Origin: Phialocephala subalpina | Lineage: Eukaryota; Ascomycota; Leotiomycetes; Helotiales; Mollisiaceae | DNA length: 64,000 nt | Assembly: GCA_900073065.1 (NCBI GenBank) | Contig: FJOG01000014.1 | Location: 1,476,803-1,540,802 of the forward strand | Direction: 5' to 3' | Shown here: positions 50,281 through 63,331 of the stretch, piece by piece | Numbering within the stretch: the first letter of the stretch is position 1 | Layout of the letters: each line of letters opens with the position of its first letter | Made by a program: the position numbers and the translations under genes | The notes under the pieces: generated by a model | Seen by the model: the letters and a program-made list of their open reading frames with translations, nothing else | Told to the model about the DNA's origin: nothing | Database searches by the model: none

Positions 50281-51240
50281 ATTCGACAATGCAAACGTCA
50301 AAAACCCCATGGAGAAAAACTCTGCGATCAAACGTAGCCTTAGAAAGCATTTCTTGCAAATGTAGTGTGCTTATTGATTATAGACCTCCCGCAGACAATT
50401 AAAGTGGGCACCAAAGATTATATCCTACTAAAAAGAGATGCTTAGAGCCTTTAGAGTAAATCCTAAGCAGCTCGACGTAAATCTAAAGCTTTCTAGACAA
50501 AATTAATAATAAAACTCTAGACTTTTCCTCTAAAGTAGTTGGCAAGCAAGCATAAAGGCGCAATATTAACAACTCAAAGCTTTAGTCTCCCCCGGGGCCT
50601 TTTTCTTCCCCTCTTTCCCCTTTCTTTTCTCTCCCCTGCTTCTCTCTATATACTCCTCCCGTAAACTCAGCATATAATCACCCCTTTATACAACAATATC
50701 CCCACCCCCCGGCTCCTCTAAAACTTGTGTCCCCGCTCTTAATCCTCCTTCGTAGTGTCTACCACCCCGGGTATACGTATCTTCTTAGGTATAAGTAATA
50801 GAGACTTAGCTCAAGCAAAAGTAAGTGGAGTAATATGGCAAATAGAGCAATATGCCGGTGTAGTCAATCGAGTCGAAGTATAGTTCGAATCGTAGATAAA
50901 ATTATAGTAAGTTGAAAGAGAGAGAAAAAGAGGCCACGGTAGCAAATTCAAGAAAAGAAGTTATCGATAAAAGAAAATCTCTCTGTGTCGCTCTAATGGT
51001 GATTTAGTCTTAGCTCTGGGATCTTATTATAATCCGCAGACTACTTAATCTAGTGTGTAAAGCAAATTAAGCTCTCGAGGAGCTACTAGTTCGTAAGGGG
51101 CACCCGTAGAGTAAAACTCTGCTCCTGATAGGTACTGAATCGTCGCCCCCCTCTTCCTCACTAAATGGTGCAGGAACGGCTTATTAGCGTCGACGACCAT
51201 AAACACCGAAACATGATAGAGAGGAAGGGACGTCAACTGT
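50281..51240. repeat. AT/TA-rich block, likely mutated repeat relic
   Basis: The texture changes sharply here: TA steps, TAA/TAG words and CTTTAGA-like runs are dense. A C/T-rich insert at about 50588-50680 interrupts it. Reading frames are very poor, apart from a 63-codon minus-strand frame at 51045-51236. This is what repeats look like after repeat-induced point mutation in ascomycetes. I could not identify a transposon family, and no terminal repeats were seen. Confidence 0.5.
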
Positions 51241-54200
51241 AAAAGTAACCTACTCTGGCCGTAGCTCTTTCTCTCAACGCCAAACTTTTGTTTCTCATCT
51301 CTGATTAATTGCTGCTTTCCTCAACACAACTCTTGCATCTTCCATCATTCAATCCCCATCTATTCGTCCCCGAAAACTCACATACTCGTTTCCCACTTCA
51401 ACTACCAGGCGTTCACCATCTCTGTCAGCAATCGTCATCAAATTCTTGGACTGGATCCCTGCCTCCTCAAACATACAGCCGCCTCGTAGGCCAAAGTCGA
51501 TGCGAACACCCGGCCCGGTTGTCAGCATCCTCTACTCATGCGCTCGTTTTCAGCCTCACCTTCACACCTCCCTCCCAGCATGCTATCCAGCCTGCAGCTC
51601 CATGCTCTCCCCCCTGTTCTTTCAGGGTTCCGCAGAATTCTGCGTACCTTACACAGCCAGAGTTTGGATTTTTACCCAACCACGCCCCCGATGTACTCCA
51701 AAGGACGTCCTGGAGCTACGTTCCACGGTATGATAGCTAGGACGCAGTTGTGCGCTATGCTTCAACTTCTCTAACCCAATACTTACGATGTCTAAGACTC
51801 GGTAGGCACCTGATCCATCCTGGTGAATCTATGCAAAGTCACACTCGTCCTTTGAAAGAGAGCGCACGACTCCAGTTCCAGGTGCAATCCAAGGCAGATA
51901 TCTGTCTGAATGCCAATCAAAGAACAGTAGCTCCAGTCAAGGACCCGCCAAAGAATATTGAAAAAACAACAGCAGCAAGCTAATTTCGCAACGCAGAACT
52001 CAGCGAAATATGTGCAAAAGTCAAGCCACATACCGCCAGCTTCAAAATACAAGATCGGCAGTCGTGAAGTCACTCTCGGGTCATATCCAGCCAGACTTGC
52101 AAACCCCAAAGCAAAATCGAGGCGTCGACCAAGAATAGAAGGCCGCTGTCCTCTTAAGGCAAGGAACGTGGCTGAAGAGTCTGTCCAAAGCAAACGGATG
52201 CCTCCTGGGCAGACTTCCCCCAAGTCCATCTTGAATCCACTCACTACGAGCATGGTATCAACAGCATTGCACGACTTCGCCGCCAATTTACGGTCAAGAC
52301 ACCGCCTACGAGCTTGAGAGCGACTGAAATTCTGTCAACGACGCAATCATATGCACCTCTCTCATGAAATTGAGTTCACGTAGCATGGCAAAGATGCTCC
52401 CGAGCCCAACGCTGTTAAAAATGTTCGCACCCATTACAAATCAATATATTTGCCTGCAACTTTGAAATCCCATGATAGTGGGCTTCAGTCTCAAACTTGC
52501 TGCACCTTTTCTGCAAGTGCACAAGGGAGACAATAGGCCAAAACCGATTCTCAATAGATTAAAGGATTTGGAGTTGATCAACACTTACCCAGAAACCTCA
52601 AGCTAGCTCCCACCATCCAGTACTCCTAACCGCTCAAGTAGTCTTTTCGTGTGTTTTCTCGTCTGTCGCGTTGAGTACCTGTAGCCTTCACAGCTTCATC
52701 TGACCTCTTTGAACTGCCCATCCCACCCCACTCTTGAGACCCAGGGGACTTGGTTCCAAACAGCCATCCGTTCCATTGAGATGTCGCCCACCTCACGGAC
52801 ACCCCTTATCTCGATTCCTCTAAACTTCTCAAGATCTGGTCTTAAGCATAAAAGCTGAACTTCAAACATCCATCTGTTCCATCAGCTGTCATTCGAACGG
52901 GATTTCATCTCATCCAGATGTCCCTCATATTCCGAGACGGCTCGCAAGAACAGTACCGGGCTGTGCAAAGTAGTTGCATAGAAGTTATCACCTTCCCCAA
53001 TGCGAAATTTCTAGACTCTTGAGAAGCGGAACACAGTTTCAGAATGCCATCCTAGCACTCAAAACGATCACCCTCTGAAAGATCTGATAAATTCCCTCGG
53101 CAGCTCGCAAGCCAGGGGCTTCCATTCTTCTCCCCTGTCGGTGCGCACGTGATCTCGTTTAGTTTTCTCACTTCGTTTGAAACTTCAGACGAAAGATCAT
53201 TGACAGTGTTTGATGGTCGCCACTACTCTGACCCCCTGACCTGATCTGCCTCAAAGAGCACGTCGATTATGTCACAGACCCCCCGCTCACGTCAGAGATA
53301 GCCATTCTCATCCAGCACAGCCGCCTTACCGCACCGGACCTTGGGGATGTCTGTGCAAAGAATGTCCGGCTTCCGCCAAGAGGATCTTCAAATTCTCGCA
53401 TCAATTACGACTACGGGATATGCTCAGATGGCGGATGGCATGAACCTGAACATCCTTCTCGAACTCGTCGCACAAAAAGATCGGCCTGAAACCTGCGAGT
53501 GCGAGAGCCTTAGCGTTCCAATTGACGGTCGCGATATCTGAAGATATGGTTGAAGGCGGTGCACAATCCTAGACATCTGCATAAGATGAAACACGAAAAG
53601 CCAGAACGATTCTGATCGAACAGCCAATCGCACGCCCAAGTTCAATCCAACGGCACGCTCCAACTCACCAGACTGGTCCACCGCGTGGAGCAGCTTCGTC
53701 TGATTCCTCACTCTCTTCCTATGATCGATGTCACCCGCATCTGGGCCACCACAACGACGCAATGGATACATATCCGCATCCCGGACAATAGCACCATCAG
53801 CGAGGATGCCAATGAGGATGCCAATTAGGGTGCCAATGATGCCAGCCGCCATCCTGAGTGAGCATGAAGGTGACCTCCGAAGCCAGGTCCGGATGCAGAC
53901 AGAGGTGTGCTGGCCGCCAGCTGAGATCTCGCATGCACCTGAGCAGTACAGAAGGACGATTGCTATTGACGAGCCAAGTGAAGGGAGTCGTAAGTTCTGT
54001 CTATTGTGTTGTGCCTCCAGCGGTGGTTGAAGTGGCAGTTCCACCACAGCATCACGATGTCAGCCTGTGCATACGAGGCTCTACTGCCTCAACGCCTCAC
54101 TCGAATCCGCGTGGCTGCATGCTTTTCTACAACGCAATTGCTGCTCCTCAAAATCTGCTTTGCTAATCCGGCCACTAGCCTCCCAACTACCGAGCTGGTG

Positions 54201-55781
54201 CTGCATCGGTCCGTGTGTACGCCAGTATCGATGGTGTCACAAGTTTCCGTATTCGCGCCTTGAGATCAAACATTTCGCCCCAGAAACAAGAGTTCGAGCT
54301 GGTTCACGGAAACCACCGAGCGAAGAAGCAGTTCCATGCTCGCAACTTTCTAGAGACCTGCCATTCTGCCAATGCTGTGGTGCAAGAAGTGTCAGAGTTG
54401 GAGGTGTATCAAATTGTGGTTCACAATAACTCAGTTCCCTGAGTAGATCGTGGATGCAGTTCAGACGAGAATCCCGTCGCTAAACGATCATCGTAAGGAT
54501 TCTCTCGAAACGCGGCGGGTGAACGGCCACTGGCCCACACATGGCATGTCTACCGAACGCAACACCGCAAATGGTTCACTGATGGCTTGATCAAGGACCC
54601 TTGCCCACTATCGACAAGGCTCCGAAGATGGGCCCAGTCAGCATGGGTCATGCTCGCTGGGTAGTGTGGGGAATCTCAACCTCAAACACTCGCCGAGTCC
54701 CCGTTTCCAGCATAATCAATGCACTATGCATCAGCAGCATACGCCTCAGCTGCTACTGCTACTTCTGGTAGAATGGAGTTCTAGCTTCACATCTGTTTTC
54801 TCTTCGTTGGCCCTGCCCTTCCTCATGTGGTGCTGCTCATGTCGGTCGCCGCCCGTTGTCTCTCTCTCTCTCTGCTGTCTGTATTCAACTAGCCGTCTAC
54901 CAAACGTGGCCTGGTTCTTCATGCATACCCGAAGCAGCCTTACATACTTCAGGTAGTGTGTATGGCCAGACCCTTGACATCGTCCTATCTTTGTTCTTTG
55001 TCTCTATTTTTGCTCGACAAATCTTTTCCCCCTCCATTCGTCAGCCACTATACAAGAACCATAGCTCAATCCTCGACAGACTCTCAAAGAGTGGTTCGTG
55101 ATAAATTGCGTAACCAATCTAGCTGAAGTCTGCTGAAGTTTCTTCGTCCAATAGCATTGTCTCCGCCTGATATATCCAGACAAGCACTGCTCCCTCAGTC
55201 AATGCCTCGAAAGCCACACCGTTTCGGGAAGAAGAGATAAATCTCATCGTTGTTTCTTTCGGGTCTTGGAAGATCCGCTCTATCACTTGATAAGTCAGAT
55301 GTTTGGACGATAGCCACGATACGACTAAGCTTCAGAAGACTGTTTCGAACGTTTCCGATGAGGTCAATGCATTGTCGGATGTCGATCCCACCTCAAGCCT
55401 CTTACTTCCTCGCAAGACATCCGGAGACCTGATTCACTGTCTTCTGTCAAAGCCACACGACCAAAGTTTATCTGAACCGAGAGCTGGTCTCCTCAATCGG
55501 ATCTCTTAATCAGTCAGATATCTGAAACACCCTATTCCGATCATCATAGATTAAGACTACATATCCTCGATACCTTCCTTTATGACCGGACGGTTCTTCG
55601 AGGGTATTTGAAAGGTTATTATCTTGAATCGGACGGCCACTTGCAGTTTCTTCGACACAGTTCCAAGCATTCCGGCCACGTACAAGAGATCGAGAAAGCA
55701 CAAAGTACTCATGCGAGAGTGGGAAGATTGTTAGACTGAACAACTTCTTTGGAGGGAGCACTGGCTCGACCAGCCGTCAAT
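51241..55781. other. 4.5-kb gene-poor region upstream of a regulator-like gene
   Basis: No frame here looks like a real gene. Long pyrimidine-rich tracts, a (CT)n run near 54860-54877 and many short plus-strand frames resemble a long fungal 5' leader or promoter. A 12-bp tandem repeat lies at about 53802-53843. The longest frame (53424-54047, minus) has no domain and is composed of repeats and low-complexity. Much of this stretch may belong to the transcript of the following gene. Confidence 0.5.
53802..53843. repeat. short 12-bp tandem repeat
   Basis: Three and a half units of GAGGATGCCAAT with a few substitutions. Non-coding as far as I can see. Confidence 0.8.
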
Positions 55782-58700
55782 ATGGACGTCACCTCACTGT
55801 TGAACGCGAATTCCGTTGCTGCTGAGCAGCAAAGGAAGATGGAGAAGGGAGAGAATTCGAAGACTCCAACTAGGAATCGAACACCTTGGGATGCTGGAGG
55901 GTATTCACTTCCAATCAACACGATATCGAACTCAAACTCGACGCCAACGACCCCACCAAAACTCCAAAACAGTCACGACCTTCACCACGATGATTCACAA
56001 GCTGGCGCTATTGTGAGTCCGCCGACCTCCCCACGACATAAATTCTCCGACAGTCGGAGTAGTCTTTCTTCTTTTACATCTTCTCTACAATCGACGACCC
56101 ACTCGAGATTTTCATCGATGTCAACTACAGTGAGCAGTACGCATCCTCTAAACAGCTACTTGGAGACATTGTCGCCCACTTCGAGTCTCAAGATCCAGGA
56201 GATGGACTTGAATCATCTCCATATGGAGTCAGCTCAACAGCCGGCAAACTCTACACAGCCTCAGGGTAGCCTGTCTCCAACAGGCTCCCTTGATGCACTT
56301 GCACGGGTTGCTGAAAATCAAATTGCTACTCAACAACAGGTTGCTTCCTCAACACTAGAGGACCAGACATCCACGACTCCAGAGAGAACTCCGAACGCAA
56401 TCGCCACATCTACAACAGAGCGGCCCACATCACCTAGTGATGCCATTCTCATCAAGCGCGCAACCCTTCCAAGTCTTCGTCTTGTTACAGGGGGGCATGA
56501 GTTGAACAGGACGAGCCCAGCCCATATGTAAGTTGTCTACCATTCTCTAGCAATTCTGCAATTCAGCGCCAGGTCCTTGCTTTGACTGCATTTTGTCTGT
56601 TATTTTGGGTTTGGGCTGGCCAAAGTCCTTTGAGACTGAAAAGATCAATGGCAGTCCCAAATTGTGTGTACTTTGTCAGTGCGTCTCCTTTGCAAAACAC
56701 CCCTCTTTGTCTCAGCGCGTCTGCTGCAAGCATATATCCTAGGCAAGAAAAAAAACTTCTCCCAGCACAGAGTTCTTCCCCACCACTGTGGCCCTCGTGG
56801 TCTCGGAGATTCTCGGTATGAAAATACTCTCTTATGAGGACTTAGAAGTACGGATTAGCTATCCGCTACTGTCCCAGGCGCACTTGTCCTGCGGGAGTTT
56901 AGATGACGTATGGAATCCTTTTTTTCTCTGATTCACCTCCAGAGATCGAACGACTGAACCACGCTAGTCACAGCCTCGTCTGCTTCGTTCTTTCGGTCGT
57001 GGTTGCGCTAGTCCGCAGCCGCGTCGATCTTCGAGTATATCTTCCTTCTTTGCAACCGAACAATCTTCCCACAAACAACGTCTTTCTTTCCACTCCAGTC
57101 TCAAAGACCTCGAAGATCGTGCGCATACTTCTTTCTTCATCCAAGCACCATTCACCTGCCAACAGCAAGGACTGTCAAGTACATCTTGTTGATTACGGAA
57201 ACCCTTGGTATGAACCCTGCGCTGCGCTCAAGTTCAAAGCCGAACTATTGTCCTTGCCTTACTCTTCGCGCATCAGTTTTACCTGAAGATATCGAGTGAT
57301 GCCACTAGTTCTTTCTTACCTTAACTCATTTTCGGACACAAGCTAACATCAGCCTTCTACAGACAAGACAACTTCCTCAGCGCACCTTTGGAGACGCATC
57401 ATCAATCTCTGTTGCATTCCAGAAGCCACAAGAGAGCATTATCCGCACCAGATTTCACCGCATCAAGATCGACCTTACCTACGATAGCTGATTCGATGGC
57501 AATGCGCCCCAGCGGCGAACCAACACCTCCTTCCTCCCACCACCCCGACAACCCTTCTCCAACAGCTACAACTGCTGCATATCCAAACCCTGACACCCCA
57601 CCAACTATGGCCGACACCGAAAGTAACGCAGTCGTTTGCATGTACATCCCGAATTGCGATACCGGTTCTCAACCACGCAAGGCAATCTCTCATATCTTCG
57701 GCAGAAACAAGATGTGCACTCGTCTTATCCCACAACATGTCTGGGTTCATTATTGCAGAAAGCATTATCAACGCAGCCGATATCGCAACCCCAAGGAATA
57801 TGCCAAGTTGCAATGCGACTTGGTTCAACAGCAAATTCGTCGTGTCCATGAATGGTCATTGAACAATGCGAAGAATGGTGTTGCTGGTGTGGTACAGGAT
57901 TGGGGCTTGGCGGTTAGGAAGCGTGAGCAGAAGCGACTTGACGATCTTGGTGGCTCTCGCAAGCGAAATGCTGCTGTCTTTGAACAGGATAGTGATGAGG
58001 GGGAGGATGGCAATGGTCGTGCTGTGCCTGTGCCTGCAACCGCTGTCCCGGATTGGCTGCTCGCTCTCTGTGGCAAGGGTTACAATACTCAAGCTATTCT
58101 TGAGATCTTCAACCGTCTCCATACCGAGATCCTAGAGGATACCCTTCCCTGCTTTCCAGATATCGAGATCCTACCCAATATCAATGTCGACTCAGACGAG
58201 CCAAAGAGTCCGAGAGGCTATGCCAAGCGACCAACACAAGGACACAAGCGAGCTCAATCTCTTGGAGTTGGCAAGTCAAACTACTACACTCAAGACCAAC
58301 GCAATAGCCAACCAGTCATATATAGCCAGGAGTCTGTTTCCTATGATTCTCCTATTGGAAAGAGACGTCGAGCAGGTGATGTCATGGACACTGGCTCACC
58401 GCTCCGTATCACTCAAGGTTCTCGTTATGCTGAGCGCCCATTAGAGCCCGGTCGTCGCATGCAGGCCGGTGCACATAGGCCAGCTTTTGAGGATATCAAC
58501 GAACATCAGGCAGGTGATGTCCAATACTATCAAGGATATACTCCCCCGCGTTATCAAGCACCTCTTCCGGCCCCCACTCCACAGAGACACAATGGTCAGT
58601 CGATGGCAGCTCATCTCGAGGTCAACAATGAACACGCTGCCAGTCGACGTCCCATCCATAATCGATCAAGATCAGAGTTTAGTGGCATTGGTGGAGGTCT

Positions 58701-59067
58701 TTACCAATACTCTCCTGCTCCGACATCGGTTTATTCTCAAGGCCACGGATATCAATCTCAATCTCGTCCCGCTCAATTCCAAGAGTCGCCACAACCCCAC
58801 TCTATCCACTACTCTCCTCAGCATTCACGCTGGGAGTCGATGCCTCAGTATCAAGCTATGAGACACACGACCCAGTTGCCTGGTCTTGGTCACCACCGTG
58901 CCCAAAGCACCTCAATGGTCCCATCGGCCTACTCTTCACCTATGCCCAGTGTCCATGAGCATCCGCCCCAGGCTGCAATGTCACCATACACCCAAGGCAC
59001 TCTCCCTATTGGCCCTCATATCACCGAGTCACCAGAGGCTCGCGTTGTCTACGCCTCTCGACAATAA
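55782..59067 (+). CDS. Ser/Pro-rich putative regulator with Cys/His central domain (ORP1-like?)
   Basis: Two exons (55782-56527 and 57363-59067) separated by an 835-nt intron encode 816 residues. The phases match exactly (H-I-QDNF join) and the acceptor follows a GCTAACA branch site. The first 330 residues are Ser/Thr/Pro-rich, starting MDVTSLLNAN. The conserved core, about 338-450, has spaced Cys and His (CMYIPNC, NKMCTRL, WVHYCRKHYQRSRYR), then a helical region. It might bind zinc. The C-terminal third is Gln/Pro/Tyr/His-rich. I recall this core from proteins annotated 'ORP1-like' in fungi, after a Magnaporthe penetration gene, but I cannot confirm this. DNA binding is not shown. Confidence 0.8.
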
Positions 59068-60438
59068 TTCTACACTCCGCTACGAATATTAATACCTTTC
59101 TTTCCCTTCATGTATACTTTTCGCGATGGATTTCCGGCATGAAAATGATTAGATGCGCTTTCCTTTTACATGGCCCAACTAATTCCGAGGTCTCTCCATA
59201 GACAGATAGATTGTCTGGACGGTGGAGGAAGAACTCACTACTGTAATTAGTCTTTGGCGTCAGTTGAAACTTTAGATGCATTGGAGGAGAAAATTTGGGC
59301 GTTGAATTGACATAAGCAAGGCGTTTTGAGGAAGGGGAGGCCCTTAGGCATGGTCCCTGGAGGATGTTTTGCGTCTCTTGGAGGGTGGCCCTTTTGAGAC
59401 TAAAAATCATTTTGTTGTTGGTGGGTTGGACCACCTTTGTTTTCTAACGACGCTTTTGCCACCTTGCGGCGCAGCAATAATAAAAGAATCGATGATTTTG
59501 GCATTCTGCCTACTAAATTTCGTCTCACATGTTTGCTTCCTCTTCAGTGATGGCCCCTGGTGTCTTGTTCTAAGTACCAAGTCCATACATATGTGCACAT
59601 CATCCCTCGATCAACTGCTTGCAAAGAGTGCAGTACATATCTTGGGCCGGAAACATACTCCAGAAGTCAGGCAACTTGTTCCAGAACAAGATCTGGGCGC
59701 ACGACAGATATCACCTCAATTCTCATTCATGCATTGCGGCGTGTCGAAGTATTCCAGGGTGAATTCTATCACATATTCTAGCACCTGTCCCAATCTAGAT
59801 ACATGTCTTCGAAGTGAACCGAGACTCCGAACCTGAGCATCAAATGGCGGAATCAATTTGTTCCAAACGATCTATGATATTTGCCGGGAGTTGAGTTTCC
59901 CCGCAATCTAAATAATATATTCTCCGACTCTTTCTGGATCCGGTAAAACGGGCCGCTCCCTGGTTTAATCTGCTGGGTAATGTCCAAGCTGGGAATCAAC
60001 GACTGGACAGGGTCATTTATATGTTCTGACCGTCTCGTCTACACTAAAGTTTCGGCGATGTTGTCTGGTCTGGAGTATTTGTGGGGACTCCGGCTTTGAA
60101 CAAGCTTATTCCTAACAAGCATATTCAATTACAGCTCACCTCCCTGCTAGCAATTATCGGAATAGATGCTCCGCTCCAGATATTATGTCGCGTGGACGCA
60201 GCCGCGATCTACTTTCCCATGGAATTTCATTGCAGTAGGTTTCCGTACGGGCCGTTCTGCCTTGACATGGTCAGGCATATGGGACCAACTGACGATGAAC
60301 TCAAGTTGATTTGGACACCAATGTATTGTATAGACTATTTCCACAACTTCAAAACCTTCCCGCTCCCCTCTCGACATAGTCATCCCATTGTGTCCGTTTT
60401 CTGTGTTTTGAGAATATTCTAATCTCATTCATTTGAAG
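59068..60438. other. intergenic, 3' flank and GH131 promoter
   Basis: About 1.4 kb with no convincing gene on either strand. It should hold the 3' untranslated region of the regulator and the promoter of the glucanase gene. Confidence 0.5.
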
Positions 60439-61581
60439 ATGCGTCTTTCAGCAGCACTCGCTGCCCTTGTGGCTTCTGCATCCGGCACGATCTTGTGGGA
60501 TGGACGATTCAATACTTTCAACTCGAGTGAGGATCTCAATACCTGGAGTTGGTCTAATCAGGTTGGCCCTTACCAGTACTACATCCACGGTCCCTCTGCT
60601 GTGACATCGTACATCAACCTCTCGCCTTCTTACAAGAATCCTGCCGATTCTGGGAGCATCCAAGGGGCAAAGTTCACTCTCGACAACACAGTGAGAAGCA
60701 AATCTCCCACCTTCATCCATGATCCACAAAGCTAAATCCTCTAGTCGTACTGGAACGGCCAAACCATGCGTCGAACGGAGTTAATTCCACAAACGACTGC
60801 TGCAATCAATTCTGGAAAGGTCTGGTATCATTTTAGCATCATGCGCTCAGCAACAAATCCTCCAAGCATTTACCGCGAGCATCAGATCTGCTTTTTCGAG
60901 TCACACTTCACAGAGCTCAAGTCCGGGTGGATCTCAGGAGAGTCTGGCGCATCCGATCCCCTGCTAAGATGGGATATCAGCGGGACCACGTATTGGAGCA
61001 CGAATTGGGATGCTGGAGTGTGGCACAACGTGGCTTATGAGATTGTGTGTACTTGCATGATGTTTCAAGATTGAAGGTGCTGACGTATGATGCAGGACTT
61101 CAGCGGAGGCACAGTCGCTTTCTGGCATTCCACGGGTTCTGATCCTTTAACTCTTACTGTCCCGGCTGTCAGCGTATCTGCATCATCAAATGGAGCAGAC
61201 TGGCATCTGGGAGTCCTCGAGCTTCCTGTCTCAGGCCAGGCTGATGCCACCGAGGATTTCTATTTTAGTGGAGTCTATATCGAGTCTGGATCTCTGACAA
61301 CATCGGTTGCTGGACCTGGTGATGTTGTCGTCAGCAGCTCTTCGCCAGGCTCAACTGTGAGCAGCAGTGCACCAACTTCCGCCTCGCAAGTGACCACTGC
61401 TGCACCTACTACTCTCTCCACATCCACCAAGGGTGCCAGCGCTTCGACTTCAAGTGCTGCTGCTTCTGGAAGCTTGCCCAAGTATTCGCAGTGTGGAGGC
61501 ACTGGATGGACAGGTTCCGGTGCTTGCGTTGCTGGCACTACCTGCACTTTCTCCAATGCTTATTATTCGCAATGCCTGTAG
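60439..61581 (+). CDS. GH131 beta-glucanase with C-terminal CBM1
   Basis: Three exons (60439-60690, 60745-61044, 61096-61581; introns 54 and 51 nt) encode 345 residues. A short signal peptide ([16 protein letters not shown]) is followed directly by TILWDGRFN, the family GH131 start. The catalytic beta-jelly-roll domain runs to about residue 260, including [18 protein letters not shown] Ser/Thr-rich linker leads to a fungal cellulose-binding module at about 313-345 ([16 protein letters not shown], four Cys). GH131 enzymes cut beta-1,3/1,4/1,6-glucans; with CBM1 the target is plant cell wall. The ATG at 60439 is the only good start for the signal peptide. Secreted. Confidence 0.95.
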
Positions 61582-63331
61582 GTGCGGGGCGGTAAATTCA
61601 AAACTGGGGCATGTCATGTGGATTTTGATGAGGGAATGCAAAGAAGTAAAGAGGGGCTTGTGACCGTTCGACTGTAAATAGTTTTTGGATTGTACATATC
61701 TGACCTCAACATATGGGATTGAACACTCGTTCTGATGTTGAACTTGCTCATGCACGCCTTAAATTGAAACGAGATTCGATAAGTTGAAGCACAATCTTAT
61801 AATCTTTCGAATACTCTGGCATAAATCAAAGTCATGGCGCATAGGTATCTTACCCAGGGAACTCGACCTTTAGATTTCGAGGTTTGCCAGTCGCAAGAAA
61901 TTTGGAGAGGAGAGGAGACAGCTAAAGCAGGCTGTAACTTTGTTGCCGCACAATTGCGATAAAGACTGACTCGCTCGCTGGATGACACGGAGGAATTCGA
62001 CTGCTTGATGACTAGATGGCTTTGACGGCGCCCTTCGGGAGACACGTGCACGACCTAAAAAAAATGGAGGCCGAAGTCGGTGGACCCATTTTTCTGCCAA
62101 TACATATTTCGACCCCATCCCGTCGTGTGCGAACGTCGAAATTATGGTTGTCAAATCCTCCAACACATTGTGATGGACATATGTACCCTATCTGCAGAGT
62201 CGCTCCTGGTGACCGAGAAAGGCGGGAAGTCACGACTGCGACCTACCTTTTCCAACGCGTCTGTTCCAACAGTTCCCGAAGCATCGCCGTCAGTTGCCGG
62301 TCCGTTCTGTGGCATCGTGGGGGTTTCGCCCACTTGTTTCCTCGTTGTCAAGTAGCTCGAGGGTGCTGCTTGATGCTTTTCGGGGCGTAACGCCTTTCCC
62401 GGGAAGATAACAAGCCCATCTGTCTACAGCTTTTTGGGCCCCTTTCCACAGCGTTGTCTTTGGTATTAGCAATTCGGATCTGACCTTTTTGGGGAAGTGT
62501 AGTTGCGGTTAGATACGAGGTGATCCTGTATGCGTTGGAGATAAGAGAAGGAGACGGTCGATTGCGAATCTGCACCGATGATTGCAATCACGTCTTGGAA
62601 GGCTTGCTGGTCGCCACACAGGCCTTCAGGGTCATCAGGCTGTCGTCGTTGGACCCCGCACTCCAGGATGGGGTGTACTGTACAAAGTAGGCCCTGCTTG
62701 GCAGCTTGATCGAGGGCTAGCGGCGGTTGCAGTTACACGGGCAAGCTATCAATAGCGGAGCCCAGCCCAGCATATCATATCATATCAGGGCGGGTTCATG
62801 GCGCTCAGGCCACGCCTTGCTTCTCCTGGTGATAACACAAAGAGGAAGGAGACGATGCTCACACAGGGACTTGAATGGACCTCGGTTTCAATGTCATGGT
62901 ACTGGGTCAAGATAAGGGTCGGTCGTCCCGATAACTCTTTCCAATCCGTCAATCGAGACCGCTTTCCACCACCGGCTGCAACTGTGGGAGCCATGGCGTT
63001 GCCAGGGCTTGAACTATTCTGCTCTGCATCAGAGCATCTAGTTGCTGGGACTCCATACGATGTACCCAGCAAGGGTGAAAGATCCAGGTCTTGGGATTGA
63101 GCCGCGAGGACATTGAAGTTTCATTCGATATTCCAGCCCCAGAAGCGCGGTTTCTTATCAGAGGCATGCAACCAGGATCCGCACCATGCATATGTTGGGT
63201 TGGTACAGGGGAAGCGAACTCAGATAAGGCGTTCTGGCCTTCTCCTGCGTATATATCCCTGGTTTTTCTAGAATCTTTCTTTTTGTTCTCCAGCCGTTTG
63301 AATTCGACTGTTCGTGCTGCATCTTTTCATC
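61582..63331. other. intergenic, permease promoter
   Basis: About 1.75 kb between the glucanase stop and the permease start. Open frames on both strands are short and inconsistent. Long promoters are common upstream of regulated permeases. No repeat or RNA gene was recognised. Confidence 0.5.

Noticed and set aside
51045..51236. A 63-codon frame as a retrotransposon protein fragment
   Set aside because: No reverse transcriptase, integrase or gag motif is visible. It may be chance within the AT-rich block.
53424..54047. A 207-codon minus-strand frame in the gene-poor zone with a Gly/Ile-rich hydrophobic stretch
   Set aside because: The hydrophobic stretch comes from a 12-bp tandem repeat. 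There is no domain, no splice support, and frames on the other strand are equally open.
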